Shown piece after piece: positions 14,148 to 25,399 of a DNA stretch of 64,000 nucleotides. Source of the stretch: Nematostella vectensis (Eukaryota; Cnidaria; Anthozoa; Actiniaria; Edwardsiidae); assembly GCF_932526225.1 (NCBI RefSeq), contig NC_064037.1, positions 11,452,203-11,516,202 of the forward strand, read 5' to 3'. The position numbers and the translations under genes are program-made. Below the pieces are notes generated by a model. It was not told where the DNA came from. It saw nothing but the letters and a program-made list of their open reading frames with translations, and made no database searches. Position 1 is the first letter of the stretch; each line of letters starts with the position of its first letter.

Positions 14148-17100
14148 ATGCACATCAACAGAATTTTCGGTACTCCCCCTGAACCAGTGTTCAACATGCG
14201 GGTAGCTTGCTTATCAGCGGAACTACTCGAAGAAGCCCTCTACGTGTTGGCCGAAGAAAACGAGAAAAATATGGACAATGCCTGGGATAGACAAGGATTT
14301 TTCAAAGGGGGGAAACCTTCAGGTATGCTTGATTTTTTACATCCCTCAACTAGATTTGCAAATTCGATTTCTCCTTTGCTTTTTATATTTCCAGAATATA
14401 CGTTTTCTCTATGCAAGGAGATGGAGTTGCCGCCCGAGACGCGATTTTTGGCAATCGAGTTATTTGACAGGTTTGTTACAGAATAAAATGGTAAATTTTC
14501 AGATGGAAACTTTCTTTTTAAATATTTTATAACCTGTTGCAGTGAAATTAATATGTGACAATACAAGCGAATTAAAAAAAGCCAAACAAAAATTTAAAAT
14601 TCAATATTTAAATCAATTGTTGCTAAGAGAGAGAGAGAGAGAGAGAGAGAAAGATAAATCTCAAAACACGGGATGGTGACGAACCCGGTAAAAGCCAAGG
14701 GCAAATTGACGACTCGTCCTCCCCCCCCCCCCCCCCAAAAAAAAATATATATATATATATATCGTATTTTCGTGAAAATGGCTTAACAAAGTAAAAAAAT
14801 ATGTTATTCAATCGCAGGTTCATGGCAAAACACGTATGCAGCTTGTATGATTTGATCCGCTCAACAAAAGGGGTGTCACAGAAGGACTGGACGGAGGTAG
14901 AAAACAGAATAAAAACTCAGCTTCCTCTGAGGGTTGTATCATGCGTCCAGATAGCAAGCAAATTGATTTCGCATTACAAGGTACGTTTGAGGCTTTATGT
15001 CGAGTTTCCCATTAATGTCAACCACTAGTAAATTACTGATAACCAGTTCGAACTTAGGCACCGTCCACACGTATCAGGAAATTTTTGAAAACGCCAGAGT
15101 GGAATTTTTTTTTATCCGATACGAATACGTATACACAGATACATGTGGACGGTCGTATCCGAAAAAAAATTGAATACACTTACGTCATTCTGTTGGGTAC
15201 GGCCGGAAATTACGCTGGATACTTGTTAATGAGATCCAGATTCGTAAAAAAAATTGAGTTTTCACAAATTTCAGGATACGTGTGGACTGCTGAAAACGAC
15301 GCGGAAATTTTCGCATCCGCGATGCAAGCTGCAATTTGATTGGGCAAATGAGCAATATCCGCACGTACCTCGACACAAAGAACGAGAAGAATAGAGACAA
15401 AAGAACTCCTCTGTAGAACACAGATAATAGGAGACAAAGCAGCTGCGTACTCACTCAAAAAAAATGCGGGAAAAGTAGGTCAGCGGTGTACCTAGGATTT
15501 ACTGGGGGGGGGGGGGGGGGGTTTGCACGGTCAAAGGAATCATATGGAAAATAATAGTATTAAATCTTACGATTCCTCAATAAGAAATCACCGCATTTTT
15601 GTACGCTCCTGAAGATCGAGTGTTTTTAGGGCGCATGCACCCCTCCTATCTAGTACGAAAATTTGTTTAAGAGCCCCTTTAGAGCATTGCTTATATATTT
15701 TTAGACTATTGCTTATATTTTTACCTCCTCAGTCGATTACGCCAAACAAAGCTCGCCGCTTTCTGAATTCTATTAGCTGCCGTTATTCCAATGCAAGTAT
15801 CCTAAAATCTGAGCTAAGAATACTGAAGACGCTGGATTACTCCATGTTGGTACCCACACCACTCACATTTGTGGAGACGATACTGGAAATCCTCGGTACG
15901 TGAAAACCTGTCAGTGCCGTAGCAGGCCTTGAAATATAGGCACAATACAAAAACATTAAGAAAACATTGGGGGCACAGCCATGCCCCTACTGGTTATTTC
16001 CTTATAATTATTTAAAAATATTGTTGGGGGGGGGGGCACGTGCCCCCAGTACCCCACCCCCTGCTACGGCCCTGCCTGTGAAATGCCGTGTTGTTCGTTG
16101 TCGTATACAGAAATTCCCAAGATGCAATATTACGCATGGTGTTGCCCACTCGTGTAGTGATGACGTTATGTAGTCTTTTGTACAGTTCAGCATGACACTA
16201 AGGATGGCTGTGCAGGTGACGGGGGCTGGTCCAGTTTCCCAAGAGCAGCCCCGTGGTTTTGGGGTGGGGGAGTTACTACCATTTGCATTTCTTTGTAACT
16301 TATAATGCAACTTTTGTCTCAAACACTTTGAAGTGTGAAGATTGGACACAGCTAGAACAATGTCAACATTATTTCCGCTCTGTAACGTTATACTTACTTT
16401 GGCTAGGTCACAATGATTCCCGCGCTCAAGTTAAGCTGCTGCACGATACATCAATAAAGGTTCTAGATGTTGTATACCTCAAGCACCATGAAATCTACAA
16501 CAAGCTGTGTATGACGGCTACAGGAGAGAAGGGCACAAGTGGGGACAGGCAAAAGCTTGCTGTGCTTGCAAGCGATCACATGCTTTTGGCTGTCAGTGCT
16601 ATAAGCACTGCCTCTTACTTGACCGATAAGTCTTCGTCAGATATGGTAAGGCAAAGGAGGGAGTCTGGGCACTAGGGAGCAAGGGTCTGTTTCCCCGCGT
16701 TTCATTCGGGTTACCTGTGGTTGACAGTGAAATGCTGCATGTGACGCCACAAGAGCACCTATTAGGGACTTGGCCGAGAAAAACACTTTAGCATTTGACG
16801 ATAACTTTGAAACAAGTTTCAATAAACATTCAAAGGATTAATATCAAGAAACAAACACAAATTAACTGGAGACAAGGGTGACTTCATTTCTACAATGGCG
16901 AACAGAGTTAGGCCAGCTTATACTTCAAGCGTTCGTGTCCTCGCTTGACCGTAAAGCTTGATTTTTCACGTCGTTGTTTGGCGGAGAGCTGTTAAAATCT
17001 ATCAAACAGGATACATGTTCACGTGCGGCCTTTCAATTCTCAAATAAATTTTATTGTTTTCTACCGTCGCCGCACTGGTATCTTAAAGTCCCTATTACAG

Positions 17101-17446
17101 CAACTACACATGGAACAAAAAAAAAACACAAGTAGAAATATTTTAAAATACTTGGCGGCTTTCGTAACGTTTGGTTCTTTGCCTTACAATAAGGTCTCCA
17201 TTTTGACATCAATTACCACAGGAAACCAAAAACCGGGAAAATTAAACATCTGGTACTAGGCTTCTTTCTGGCAAACTACCCCCCACCCCCCAATTGTAAG
17301 ACAATGTTTGTTACTTACGGCCATTCTTTTTCATATATTCTTCTTCATTTATCTTTTAGGTCATTGAGCAGCTCAGCCAGATCACACAGATTTCAAAAGA
17401 AGATATTCTTGATTTTGCAAATATTATACTCGAATTTATTCTTTAA
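14148..17446 (+). CDS. CNTD1: Cyclin N-terminal domain-containing protein 1 (CNTD1)
   Basis: CNTD1 is a cyclin-like protein required in animal meiosis for crossover designation and maturation (COSA-1 in worms). Exons 14148-14322, 14395-14470, 14818-14980, 15733-15895, 16407-16645 and 17360-17446 join in phase to 300 aa, close to the vertebrate length. Diagnostic segments are LLEEALYVLAEENEKN near the start, FLAIELFDRFMAKHV, LRVVSCVQIASKL (cyclin box helices), ILKSELRILKTLDYSMLVPT, LTFVETILEILG and DHMLLAVSAISTAS. No kinase or other domain is present. The ATG at 14148 has A at -3. The 3' end faces BCL7 tail to tail; poly(A) signal AATAAA at 17765-17770. Introns 3 and 4 hold repeats (14626-14762, 15058-15310, 15917-16075). 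Confidence 0.92.
14626..14762 (+). repeat. Simple repeats (GA)n, poly-C, (AT)n in CNTD1 intron 2
   Basis: GA dinucleotides at 14626-14651, a C tract at 14720-14736 and AT dinucleotides at about 14747-14762. Confidence 0.9.
15058..15310. mobile_element. Short inverted element with GTCCACACGTATC ends
   Basis: The phrase CCGTCCACACGTATC with a nearby GAAAACG occurs at 15061 and inverted at about 15278-15303, with another inverted partial copy near 15147. Looks like a MITE; boundaries are approximate. Confidence 0.45.
15917..16075 (+). mobile_element. Dispersed repeat with G tract (copy 1)
   Basis: Begins GTAGCAGGCCTTGAAATAT, runs through AAAAACATTAAGAAAA and ends in a long G tract and GGCACGTGCCCCC. 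The first part recurs at 41752-41845 and a diverged middle part at 35845-35965, so this is an interspersed family. Confidence 0.55.
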
Positions 17447-18606
17447 CAATATGCAAGCTTAATATACTGAACAAACACGTCTGTGATCAATGTTGTATTT
17501 ATTGGAATTGAATTAATTTTGTTTACAGTTTTTTCTATCCTACAATAACTCTTGTTTTTGTTTTGCCATGCAAAAAGTAAGTATGAATCATGGTGACAAT
17601 GACTAACATGTAGTTGTAGACTCACTCAAGCAAATACTGTATCTAAGCATGTTAGACAAAATAGAAAAAAAACAGTTCTTTTTAAGATACAAAATGATTT
17701 CTATGGGATATTAAACATGTTCTGAACTACAATACTGTATGAATAACAAAGAAAAGAATTATTAAATAAAAGAAAGAAATTAAAATAATATTCAAGTAGC
17801 AGTAACCAAAAAATATTTACATTGTATAATGGCTACAAAAACTTTATTAACAGTAGAGAACACTTCCTCATGCAGTCTGCATTATAAATAACGATATACT
17901 CTTATCTTATATCTGTTCTTTGTTGTAGAAGAGAAAAATGTACTGTAATCTATGATTATCAGTCATGCAAAGAATGATTTCCAGCTAAAATATTTTATTT
18001 TATTGTGATGGCATAAAGCAGGACCCTGCTGACTCAAACCCCAAAAGAGATGAAAAACAATTTGAATCAGCAAGGTGTTCATCAGTACTTGAAGTGATCT
18101 GAGTTAGGTATCTAGGTATCTAATTCTATCAGGGTTCCACTATATAACTTAATGCAGAATGATGTTTGCTTCGTCCCCTTATTTAAACTTAGAGTGTTGC
18201 AAAGGCAAAGAGAGTGTTGCAAAGGCAAAGATAGCAAATGACAACAGTGTAATTATCGCAGTTCCACTGCATGAACCCTATCCAAGTAGTGGCAAGTGGT
18301 GCCAACGTCATACTGCATAGTGATTACCTCTATGAAGTCATATGCTCAGGGGCAGATCCAGGATTTTTAAACCAGCTTGAATGGTGAAAACACCCATATA
18401 TAAAACATGGTGTGAGGTGAATTTCAAGAGTTTAGGAATCTGTTTCAGTTATTTGCCATTTACAATTGCCATTTACCTTCCAATGGACAATTTTGGTCAT
18501 GGTTAATTTGCATTACTTTAGTTTGAATGTTAGACTGAAATGACTGATAAACATAGAAGAAAGTGATTTTGATACTGTAGCCACAGAACATACATACTAA
18601 CATAAA
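17447..18606. other. Convergent 3' intergenic region, CNTD1/BCL7
   Basis: AT-rich, with a CNTD1 poly(A) signal at 17765-17770 and TTTATT (AATAAA on the minus strand, BCL7 side) near 17842. A 20-bp direct repeat (AGAGTGTTGCAAAGGCAAAG) occurs twice at about 18190-18230. No gene seen. Confidence 0.5.
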
Positions 18607-21600
18607 CTATGACTTTGGCTGCTCAGGAAAATCAGCTTTGTGCTTCTTTAGGGGCGGCGGGCTTCCAATCTGTAAATTGTCAAAAACAATATAATTATAT
18701 ACAATATCCCATAGAACCAAAATTTTCAAACAAAAGAAAGAGTCCATAAAATCAATCTGAAAAGCTTTCTTAAGGTTCAGTATCCTATGACCCAGACCCC
18801 AATACCAGACTGCTCCCCTCTAAAACTTGGAATTATGAGATGATTTGTAACATGAACATCAAATGATTGCTAACACAATTATTATTGGTCATGTTATCTA
18901 TATTCAATGCCCTTGAGTTTTGACAATTCCCTGCTAAAGTATAAAGATTTTCCAATCTTGGAATCTGTGGCAAATTCAAACGAAAGAGAACATCTCTCAG
19001 ATTAATTCGAGAAGAAAACAATGCAGCAATTGGGACTAAACCATTTCTCAAAATTGTTGGTGAAGATTTGGTCGGTCTGCATTGTGAAAGACTCTGACCT
19101 CTGTCAGAGTTCTTTAAGATAAATACGGACCTTCAAGCTGGTAAATACTGTAACACACAGTCGTTTGACAAAACATTGTTGTCAACCAGCTTTGCGACTA
19201 CGGGATAAGCCCACATGTAAGCATGGGTAAAAACCACTGAAGTGCCTAACTGCATATAATAGCCACTGCATTACTTCAGATTTAGACCCATTAGAGGTGG
19301 CTTATATATGCAGCAAGGTGCTTGGTTTTTACCCATGCTTACATGCAGGCTTGTGGTGAAGTCATGAAGCCAGGTGATGACAACATTTTGTCAAACGCCT
19401 GTATGTACATCTCCCCACCTTGCTGTGGTTCTCTGACCTAGATGATTCTAAGGAGGGCTTGCTAAAAGTATGTTTGCTTTGCTCCGTGCACTGGCTAGAT
19501 GCAGCAATTGACGTTTTTTTGGTAGTGGCTTGGTTTGATGCTGTACTATCCCTAGAATCTTCTTCATCTTGTAGCATGTTGAGGCCCAGCCGATATGAAA
19601 TTGTGGTACTCTCCTCACTACAAAAATACAAAAAGAAGTCAGAATATAGAATTACTATATAGAAAATACATACACAAGGCTAATCATGTCTTAACTAGTA
19701 TTGATGGTGAGGGATTAGTATATGTCAACATTTCATGAAACAGGATAAATACAGTTTAATGCAAACAGCATCAATATTGTTCGTATGGAGTCAAACTTTC
19801 TTGTGAAACTATACTGTCCGTTTGCATGAGGATGTGGGCTTACAAAAGCCTAAGTTTATGTCACTGCTGCTAGCTGTCTCTCCTTTAGCAGAAATTCTAA
19901 AGAAAAATAAGGTGGGACAATTGGGTGAGTGCCGAAGGAGCAAGAATTTGAAAAAAGTACTTTCAGCGGTTTCTCGGAACTGTCTCAGTGTGCTCACCCA
20001 ACCTAGAGAGAAACCTACGGTTGATTATACACAATATATTTATCTAGTTGATTTAGGTCAAGAATGTAATGAGTCCCCCATTATCCCTCAGGAATAACAA
20101 GGATTGGTCATGGAAGCTCTATTGGGAATATAGATGTGAAAGAGAGTACTACCTAATGGTAGATATTGCAGTGTTGCTCTCATCGCCTTCATCCTGTACT
20201 GGGTCTCTGCTATTTTCGTTACTCTGATCTTGAGGTATCCTGAAGTGTCTATTGATTCCATCATCACTCCCAGGGAGGTTAGAATCATCTTGACTGTCAA
20301 ACTCCATGTCTTTTGCTGCTTCACTGTCACCATTAATGCTGTCGAGGTTACTGTCTTCATTTATGTCAAAGGCACTACATGAGTTTTCATCTTGCATAAA
20401 GCTCCCCATTTCACTACCTTCTTCATTTCCTAGAAGGGATAGGATGGATGCCTTAGGATTTTTAATACTGATATTCCAATTTATAAGCAAAGCAATAAAA
20501 AAGGCATACAGAGAATGGCTTGTTTGCTCAATATACAGTATACTTGATGCTACCATAAGAAGCTTTGGGGAAAGGCATGTTGTTGTTTTGCATTTCAACT
20601 TATGAGTGAGTTGACAGTACTATGAATAAAAAGATACATCAATCTGATTATTTTTGTTGATGTTATTCAGGCCTTTTCCCCCTAAACAAAATGGTGTTAA
20701 CCTCAAGAATATACAGTAGAACTCCAGCACAACAAAGCTAAAGGGTTAACAACCCTTGAGAAAGTATGTTTGGATAATTACCTCCTTGGCTGTCCTCGCC
20801 CTCTATTTGGCTGTGGTCTCTCTTACTTCCACTAAACTGCTCTTTCACATTTGATTTGCCATTCTGTTGGTTCTTTTTGTTCAAATCCGGAGACTGACTA
20901 GCCATGGTAGGTGAGGAAGCATTACTGCCATTAGTTCCTCCTGTGCTTGATGTTACTGATTGGTTATCTTTCTCAGGATACTCTGCAACAAAAAATCCCG
21001 GATCAGTTTTAAAATGGTTCAAATGTACACATTTCTTCAAATGAACAGCAAACAAAAAATTATCTCTGAACTTTCATGTACAAATGAACAGTAAACAAAG
21101 ATTTACCTATGGCATTTCTTGTTTGTCTCTTTTGCTTGGCTCCTGTCTTTTCCTATGACAGATCCAATATGAATGTTAAGGCTTTGCAGTATAAAAGAAA
21201 AAGTAGAATTGATATTTTGGAAAGATATAGGTTTCTTTTCTAACCCTTTAGGGATGATGAGAAATAACCTGCTATAATTTAAATGAGTTAAAACAGATAA
21301 ACAATGAATACCTGCTTCTTGTCTGAATCTGAAATTACAGCTGAAAAACAAATAAAGTAAAATAAACCACACTCATTTTATATCATTCTTTTCAATGATT
21401 ACACCATACAGGGGAATCACCACAGAGGAACCCAATATAGACAGGGTCAATATGGGGGTAAAATTGTTTGTGAATGCTCAGAGATTATAAGTCATAGTAA
21501 CATTGAAAACTGTCCTCAATATAAAAAGAATATGTCCTTACTACTAAATAGGGGGTCCTTGAATCAGGGTTCCACTGTATTTAAAACATGGAAAAGATGC

Positions 21601-22426
21601 TATGACTTATCCATTTCCATGCTGAAATGATCACTCAAAAGCTTTCTAGGGCAAATTCAAGGCGGTGGCTAGCAGAGGTTGTAAGGGCGTAGTCCCCCAC
21701 CCCATCAAGAAGAGCCAGGATTTTATGAGGCATAAAAAAAAAAAGAAATTGACGAGGGTTGCAGTTCCCCAATTTCCTTCCCACAAAAAGTTCTAGCTAC
21801 GAAACACTGCTTGGTAGTTTATTTTGTGACTTCCGTCTTTATGATGACGACATTTTGCCAGTTTGAAGGTCAAATCAATAGTCCATGTATAATTAAATTC
21901 GTCAACCATAACAGGTTCTGATTGGTAGGGCTTTCGTCTAATCCTACTTCGGCGGGACATTTGGTTCTCATTATCGGCTCTCAAAAACACCAAGGGTAGG
22001 TTCATTGCAAAACGAAAAACAGACATCTGGCCTGGCGCAAAAGCGTCGTGGTTCGACTAAAATGTGCGACCCATGGTAACTTTAAGAATATATATCTTAC
22101 CTGGAACCCATTTGAAGACTTTCAAAGAGCAGTTTCCACCTCCAACATTTACCCATTTCTTTTCCCTGTATGAAGAAACAAGGAGGTCGAGAGTCATAGC
22201 GTTTGTCTTTTTTTTAGTCTTTGTCAGTCAAGCCAAGTCCATTCAAACGACACATGGAACCAAATAGATTTAAATAGGCTTTCATCCTGGTGATAACACT
22301 TGAAAATATAATAGTTTGGAGCAATTACCATTTCCTAACTCGCTCCACAGAGAGCATAACCCGTTTAACGTCATCTTTGGCTCGGCTTCGCGTTTCTAAT
22401 CGCAAAACCCCGCTTCGATTCATCAT
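18607..22426 (-). CDS. BCL7: BCL7 family protein, SWI/SNF (BAF) chromatin-remodelling subunit
   Basis: BCL7 proteins are small subunits of the BAF complex. Exons (minus): 22329-22426, 22101-22165, 21312-21328, 21107-21152, 20782-20982, 20153-20429, 19419-19617, 18607-18669; all phases agree, giving 321 aa. The N-terminal BCL7 domain is clear: ETRSRAKDDVKRVM, VRKWEKKWVNVGGGNCSLK and FKWVP (residues 10-54). A short Lys-rich stretch follows, then a long acidic, Ser/Asn/Gln-rich disordered region, ending in PPPLKKHKADFPE, which resembles the C-terminal PPSKKMKLE of BCL7A. The protein is longer than the human paralogues (about 200 aa), the extra length being in the acidic middle. Exon 3 is a 17-nt microexon (DSDKKQ). 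The penultimate donor is a weak GTGGGG. The start ATGATG is at 22421-22426. Confidence 0.92.
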
Positions 22427-22696
22427 GGCGGCGGGCAGTCAGTCGAAATAAAATCCCGGATGTGATGGATTTGCCATATATGGGCATGGAAGTTTTTCTG
22501 CTCCGGGGCGGCGCGGTATTTTTGTTTTGCGAGAACATTTTCTTCTTTACAATTTCAGGATTTTCCTCGCGTCCCCAGTGGTTCTTTTACGTCCTTTCGG
22601 TTCAGGTTAGTGTAGTGCAGCTTGAAGAGACGGGACCTCCGGTTTAATATCCTTATCCGAGAAAACTGGAAATACGGGAGAATATAACTTTATCTC

Positions 22697-22826
22697 ACTT
22701 GTGACACATGCACAAATTCGACTCAAGGCAGGAACCCGGAAAAATCCCCAGTTTGAGCCAGGATTCGAAGCTGGGCTACAGCGGTGAGAGGCCGACGCGC
22801 TAACACACTAGGCCACCCGTGCTTCA
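22697..22826 (-). mobile_element. tRNA-derived SINE
   Basis: Read on the minus strand, 22826 leftwards resembles a tRNA: GTGGCCTAGTGTGTTAG (box A-like) and CTTCGAATCCTGGC (box B-like, about 22758-22771). It is followed by a non-tRNA body with CCGGGTTCCTGCCTTGAG. It lacks a proper acceptor stem, so it is a SINE head, not a tRNA gene. It sits about 400 bp upstream of BCL7. Confidence 0.65.
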
Positions 22827-23301
22827 GAAAACACAATCACAAAACAATCATGGAAATACTACTTTTACACATAATCCACCATGTCCACGTCCAAATGAGC
22901 ATTGAATGTGGCGTAGATGGCAGGTTTTAAAAAATACTAATTATACTAAATACCATGTAAATGTTTTTTATATAGAATGATAATTGTATATAGCTTACAA
23001 TTTTGTATTCTTATTGTACATAGTTTTTAACTCAACCATCAATCTTAATTTTTTTATGTATACTTCCAGGCGTAAAATTTCTTATTTTATCTTACATAAT
23101 ATTTATAGTCTTATACAAATAATAGCTTTATTGTTATAGATATATGTTAAAAGTGATTAATAAATTAAATATGTGTTCCAGGTTTGCATGTTTTCTTGAC
23201 ATAGTCAAATTCACAACCCCAGCGTGGTCAAAACAGTTGTCGGCAGAGTTCTCGGCAACATCACTGTGCTCATATAATTACTATTATAGTAATTATTATG
23301 T

Positions 23302-23405
23302 GTGGTGTGTATATGTGTGTGTGTGTGTGTGTGGTGGTGGGGGGGGGGGGGGGCAGTTAGACCCTCAAATACCGTAATTTGCGAGCCCGACGGACCCCCC
23401 CCCCC
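23302..23405 (+). repeat. (TG)n, poly-G and poly-C tracts
   Basis: TG dinucleotides at about 23302-23330, a G tract at about 23338-23353 and a C tract at about 23395-23406. The remaining DNA between the SINE and 24907 shows no recognisable gene. Confidence 0.85.
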
Positions 23406-24907
23406 CTCTTTGTGAGTTCACCGAACAGCGTTTCTCTGTGACCATCTGCTTTTGGCTAACAACAAATAATGCCTCTTTTATGCGTAGAAAAGAAAATACA
23501 TTTCAATTATTACTGGTACTTGGTGAACATAAAAAGGGTGCCTTGTTTTTTTTTTTTTTTTTTACCCCATTTGTCAAAATATAATTCAATTATCAACCCG
23601 GAGGCTTCTATTTTAGTTTCATTTCAGGTGGCGTCTATTTTTTACGGTATTGTGATAACAGGAAGAACTGGAAGATGATTGAGTCTACTTAATATCAACA
23701 AACCAGTACAGTAAAGTGCTAGACACATCGACCGTGGAGACAGCCTTTGGATTGATATTTTGTCTGAGATGGTTGTCGAACTCGTTGGTCAGACATACGT
23801 CTAACCATAACCAGAAAGTTGAACCCTTTAATAACAAATGCAATATCAAAATTAATATTTTCAGTGTCAGCGCCCTTTTGCGTAAGAATTTAGACATACT
23901 ACAAACTCGACTTCCAAATTGTCATTTGTTGTGCAAAATGTAGGTAGAGAAATAAGCTTTAACAAAAGAAGCGAAAATATATATGAGACACCCTAATATC
24001 TTATAGTTGAACATTTTCCTTTTAGAGAAGCGGAATAAAACAATTATCTTATATGGTGTTATTTATCTGTAACGGAAAAAACTCGGGAAAAATTTAGAAT
24101 TACTTCCAATTCTTCAAAGACGGATTTTAAGTAATTATGCTCTGCACTTTTGGGGATTGTAGCGATATTTCGGAAAACATCAGAAAACAACATTTTCGTA
24201 AACTGGACTGTTTCAAGGCTATCAACCTGAGCACGAAAATATCACGAGTAAACAACCACAAAGTAAAGAATAATCGATTGAATTACTGTATTGATAATTG
24301 TTAATTGATTATATTCTTGGCTATTTTTGTCTCTTTTTGTCTCTTTATTGAACCCGGCCTAGCGAGGACGGAATTCATTTAGGATGTTAAGAACAACGAA
24401 ATATTCAATTATTTACTGGATAGTATCATCCAATTGCCATGGATCGTTTTATCCCACAGTGACCAATTAATATCTATATAGCGTACTCCAATCTGAATTG
24501 TTTATACCGCATTAGAAGTGAGACCATATCATAGTGGAACACCTATCTCGAACCTATCAATTCCCAGTCTAGGATCGAGGTTTGTGTTTTTGGCGACTGT
24601 CCAGCATAAGGCGCGTTTTCAAACCTGCTACAGGTACCTTCCAAACAACCCATCCCCACTTCATCGGAAATTAAAATATACTGGCTGTAGCGTCGGTACT
24701 TGTCAGTAAACAAGAGCACTTGCAGTTTGAATACGAATAAGGTAATTGCTTTAAATTCGTTTTAGGGTGGCACTCGCGTTGAGACAACATACTAATATTT
24801 TTTCTTCTGATATTGTTTTTTCTATCAAACTGGCGACACTAGAAAAAAGAGCTGTGTGTGTGAGGAAGAGGAGTCTACAAATCAAGCTAAAGCTTACTCC
24901 GAGCAAA

Positions 24908-25019
24908 ATGCCGGTGTCAACGCATCCACTTCAAGCAGCAAGCCTTATGGGCCACAAGACCTTCGTGGAAGGCGTCGAGTTTAGCAGCAATGGGAAATAT
25001 ATTATTTCCAGCTCTTCAG
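24908..25019 (+). CDS. TBL2: Alternative first exon of TBL2 encoding a WD-type start without a membrane anchor
   Basis: The ATG at 24908 opens 37 codons and ends at a good donor in phase 1 (TCTTCAG|GTAATT). The protein MPVSTHPLQAASLMGHKTF continues with VEGVEFSSNGKYIISSSS, which parallels the end of the anchored first exon (GHTSEVLDLDFSLNGKLLAS). Both exons end in phase 1 just before the WD signature, and both would splice to the exon at 26977, which supplies DRTVRLW. The simplest reading is an alternative promoter and first exon, giving a soluble WD40 protein. It could instead be an unused duplicate. Confidence 0.6.
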
Positions 25020-25399
25020 GTAATTACAAATGCATTTGAAAATTCGTGTTTTTGGGGGATTGATGAGTGTTTCGTTTTACATGTTTTTTATCTTTTATTG
25101 GATTTAATTAGGTTAAAAACGCTGAATACCTTTGGTGTGCGATGAGATACCATTTTACAATATCGATATCATTGCGTCCTAACTGCTTTATGCAATAATA
25201 CAAAAGCATGAGTAAGTTTTACCAAGCGCGTTCAACTAAGTTAGTACTACACTATTTCATGTTCCTAGCAGAGTTTGCGATTTCGATCTTCTCCTATTAT
25301 GCGTTATTAAATACTCGTGATATGCGTTTAGCGTGAAACGTGAAGCATTATTCACGCTATCACGAAAACGAGGCTCCGTACAGGTGCTTGGAATCCAAG

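Noticed and set aside
21793-22026. 77-aa minus-strand frame in a BCL7 intron
   Set aside because: The flanking BCL7 exons join in phase without it, and no domain was recognised.
22758-22826. Possible tRNA gene
   Set aside because: Box A and B resemblance only; the cloverleaf and acceptor stem do not form, and a SINE body follows.
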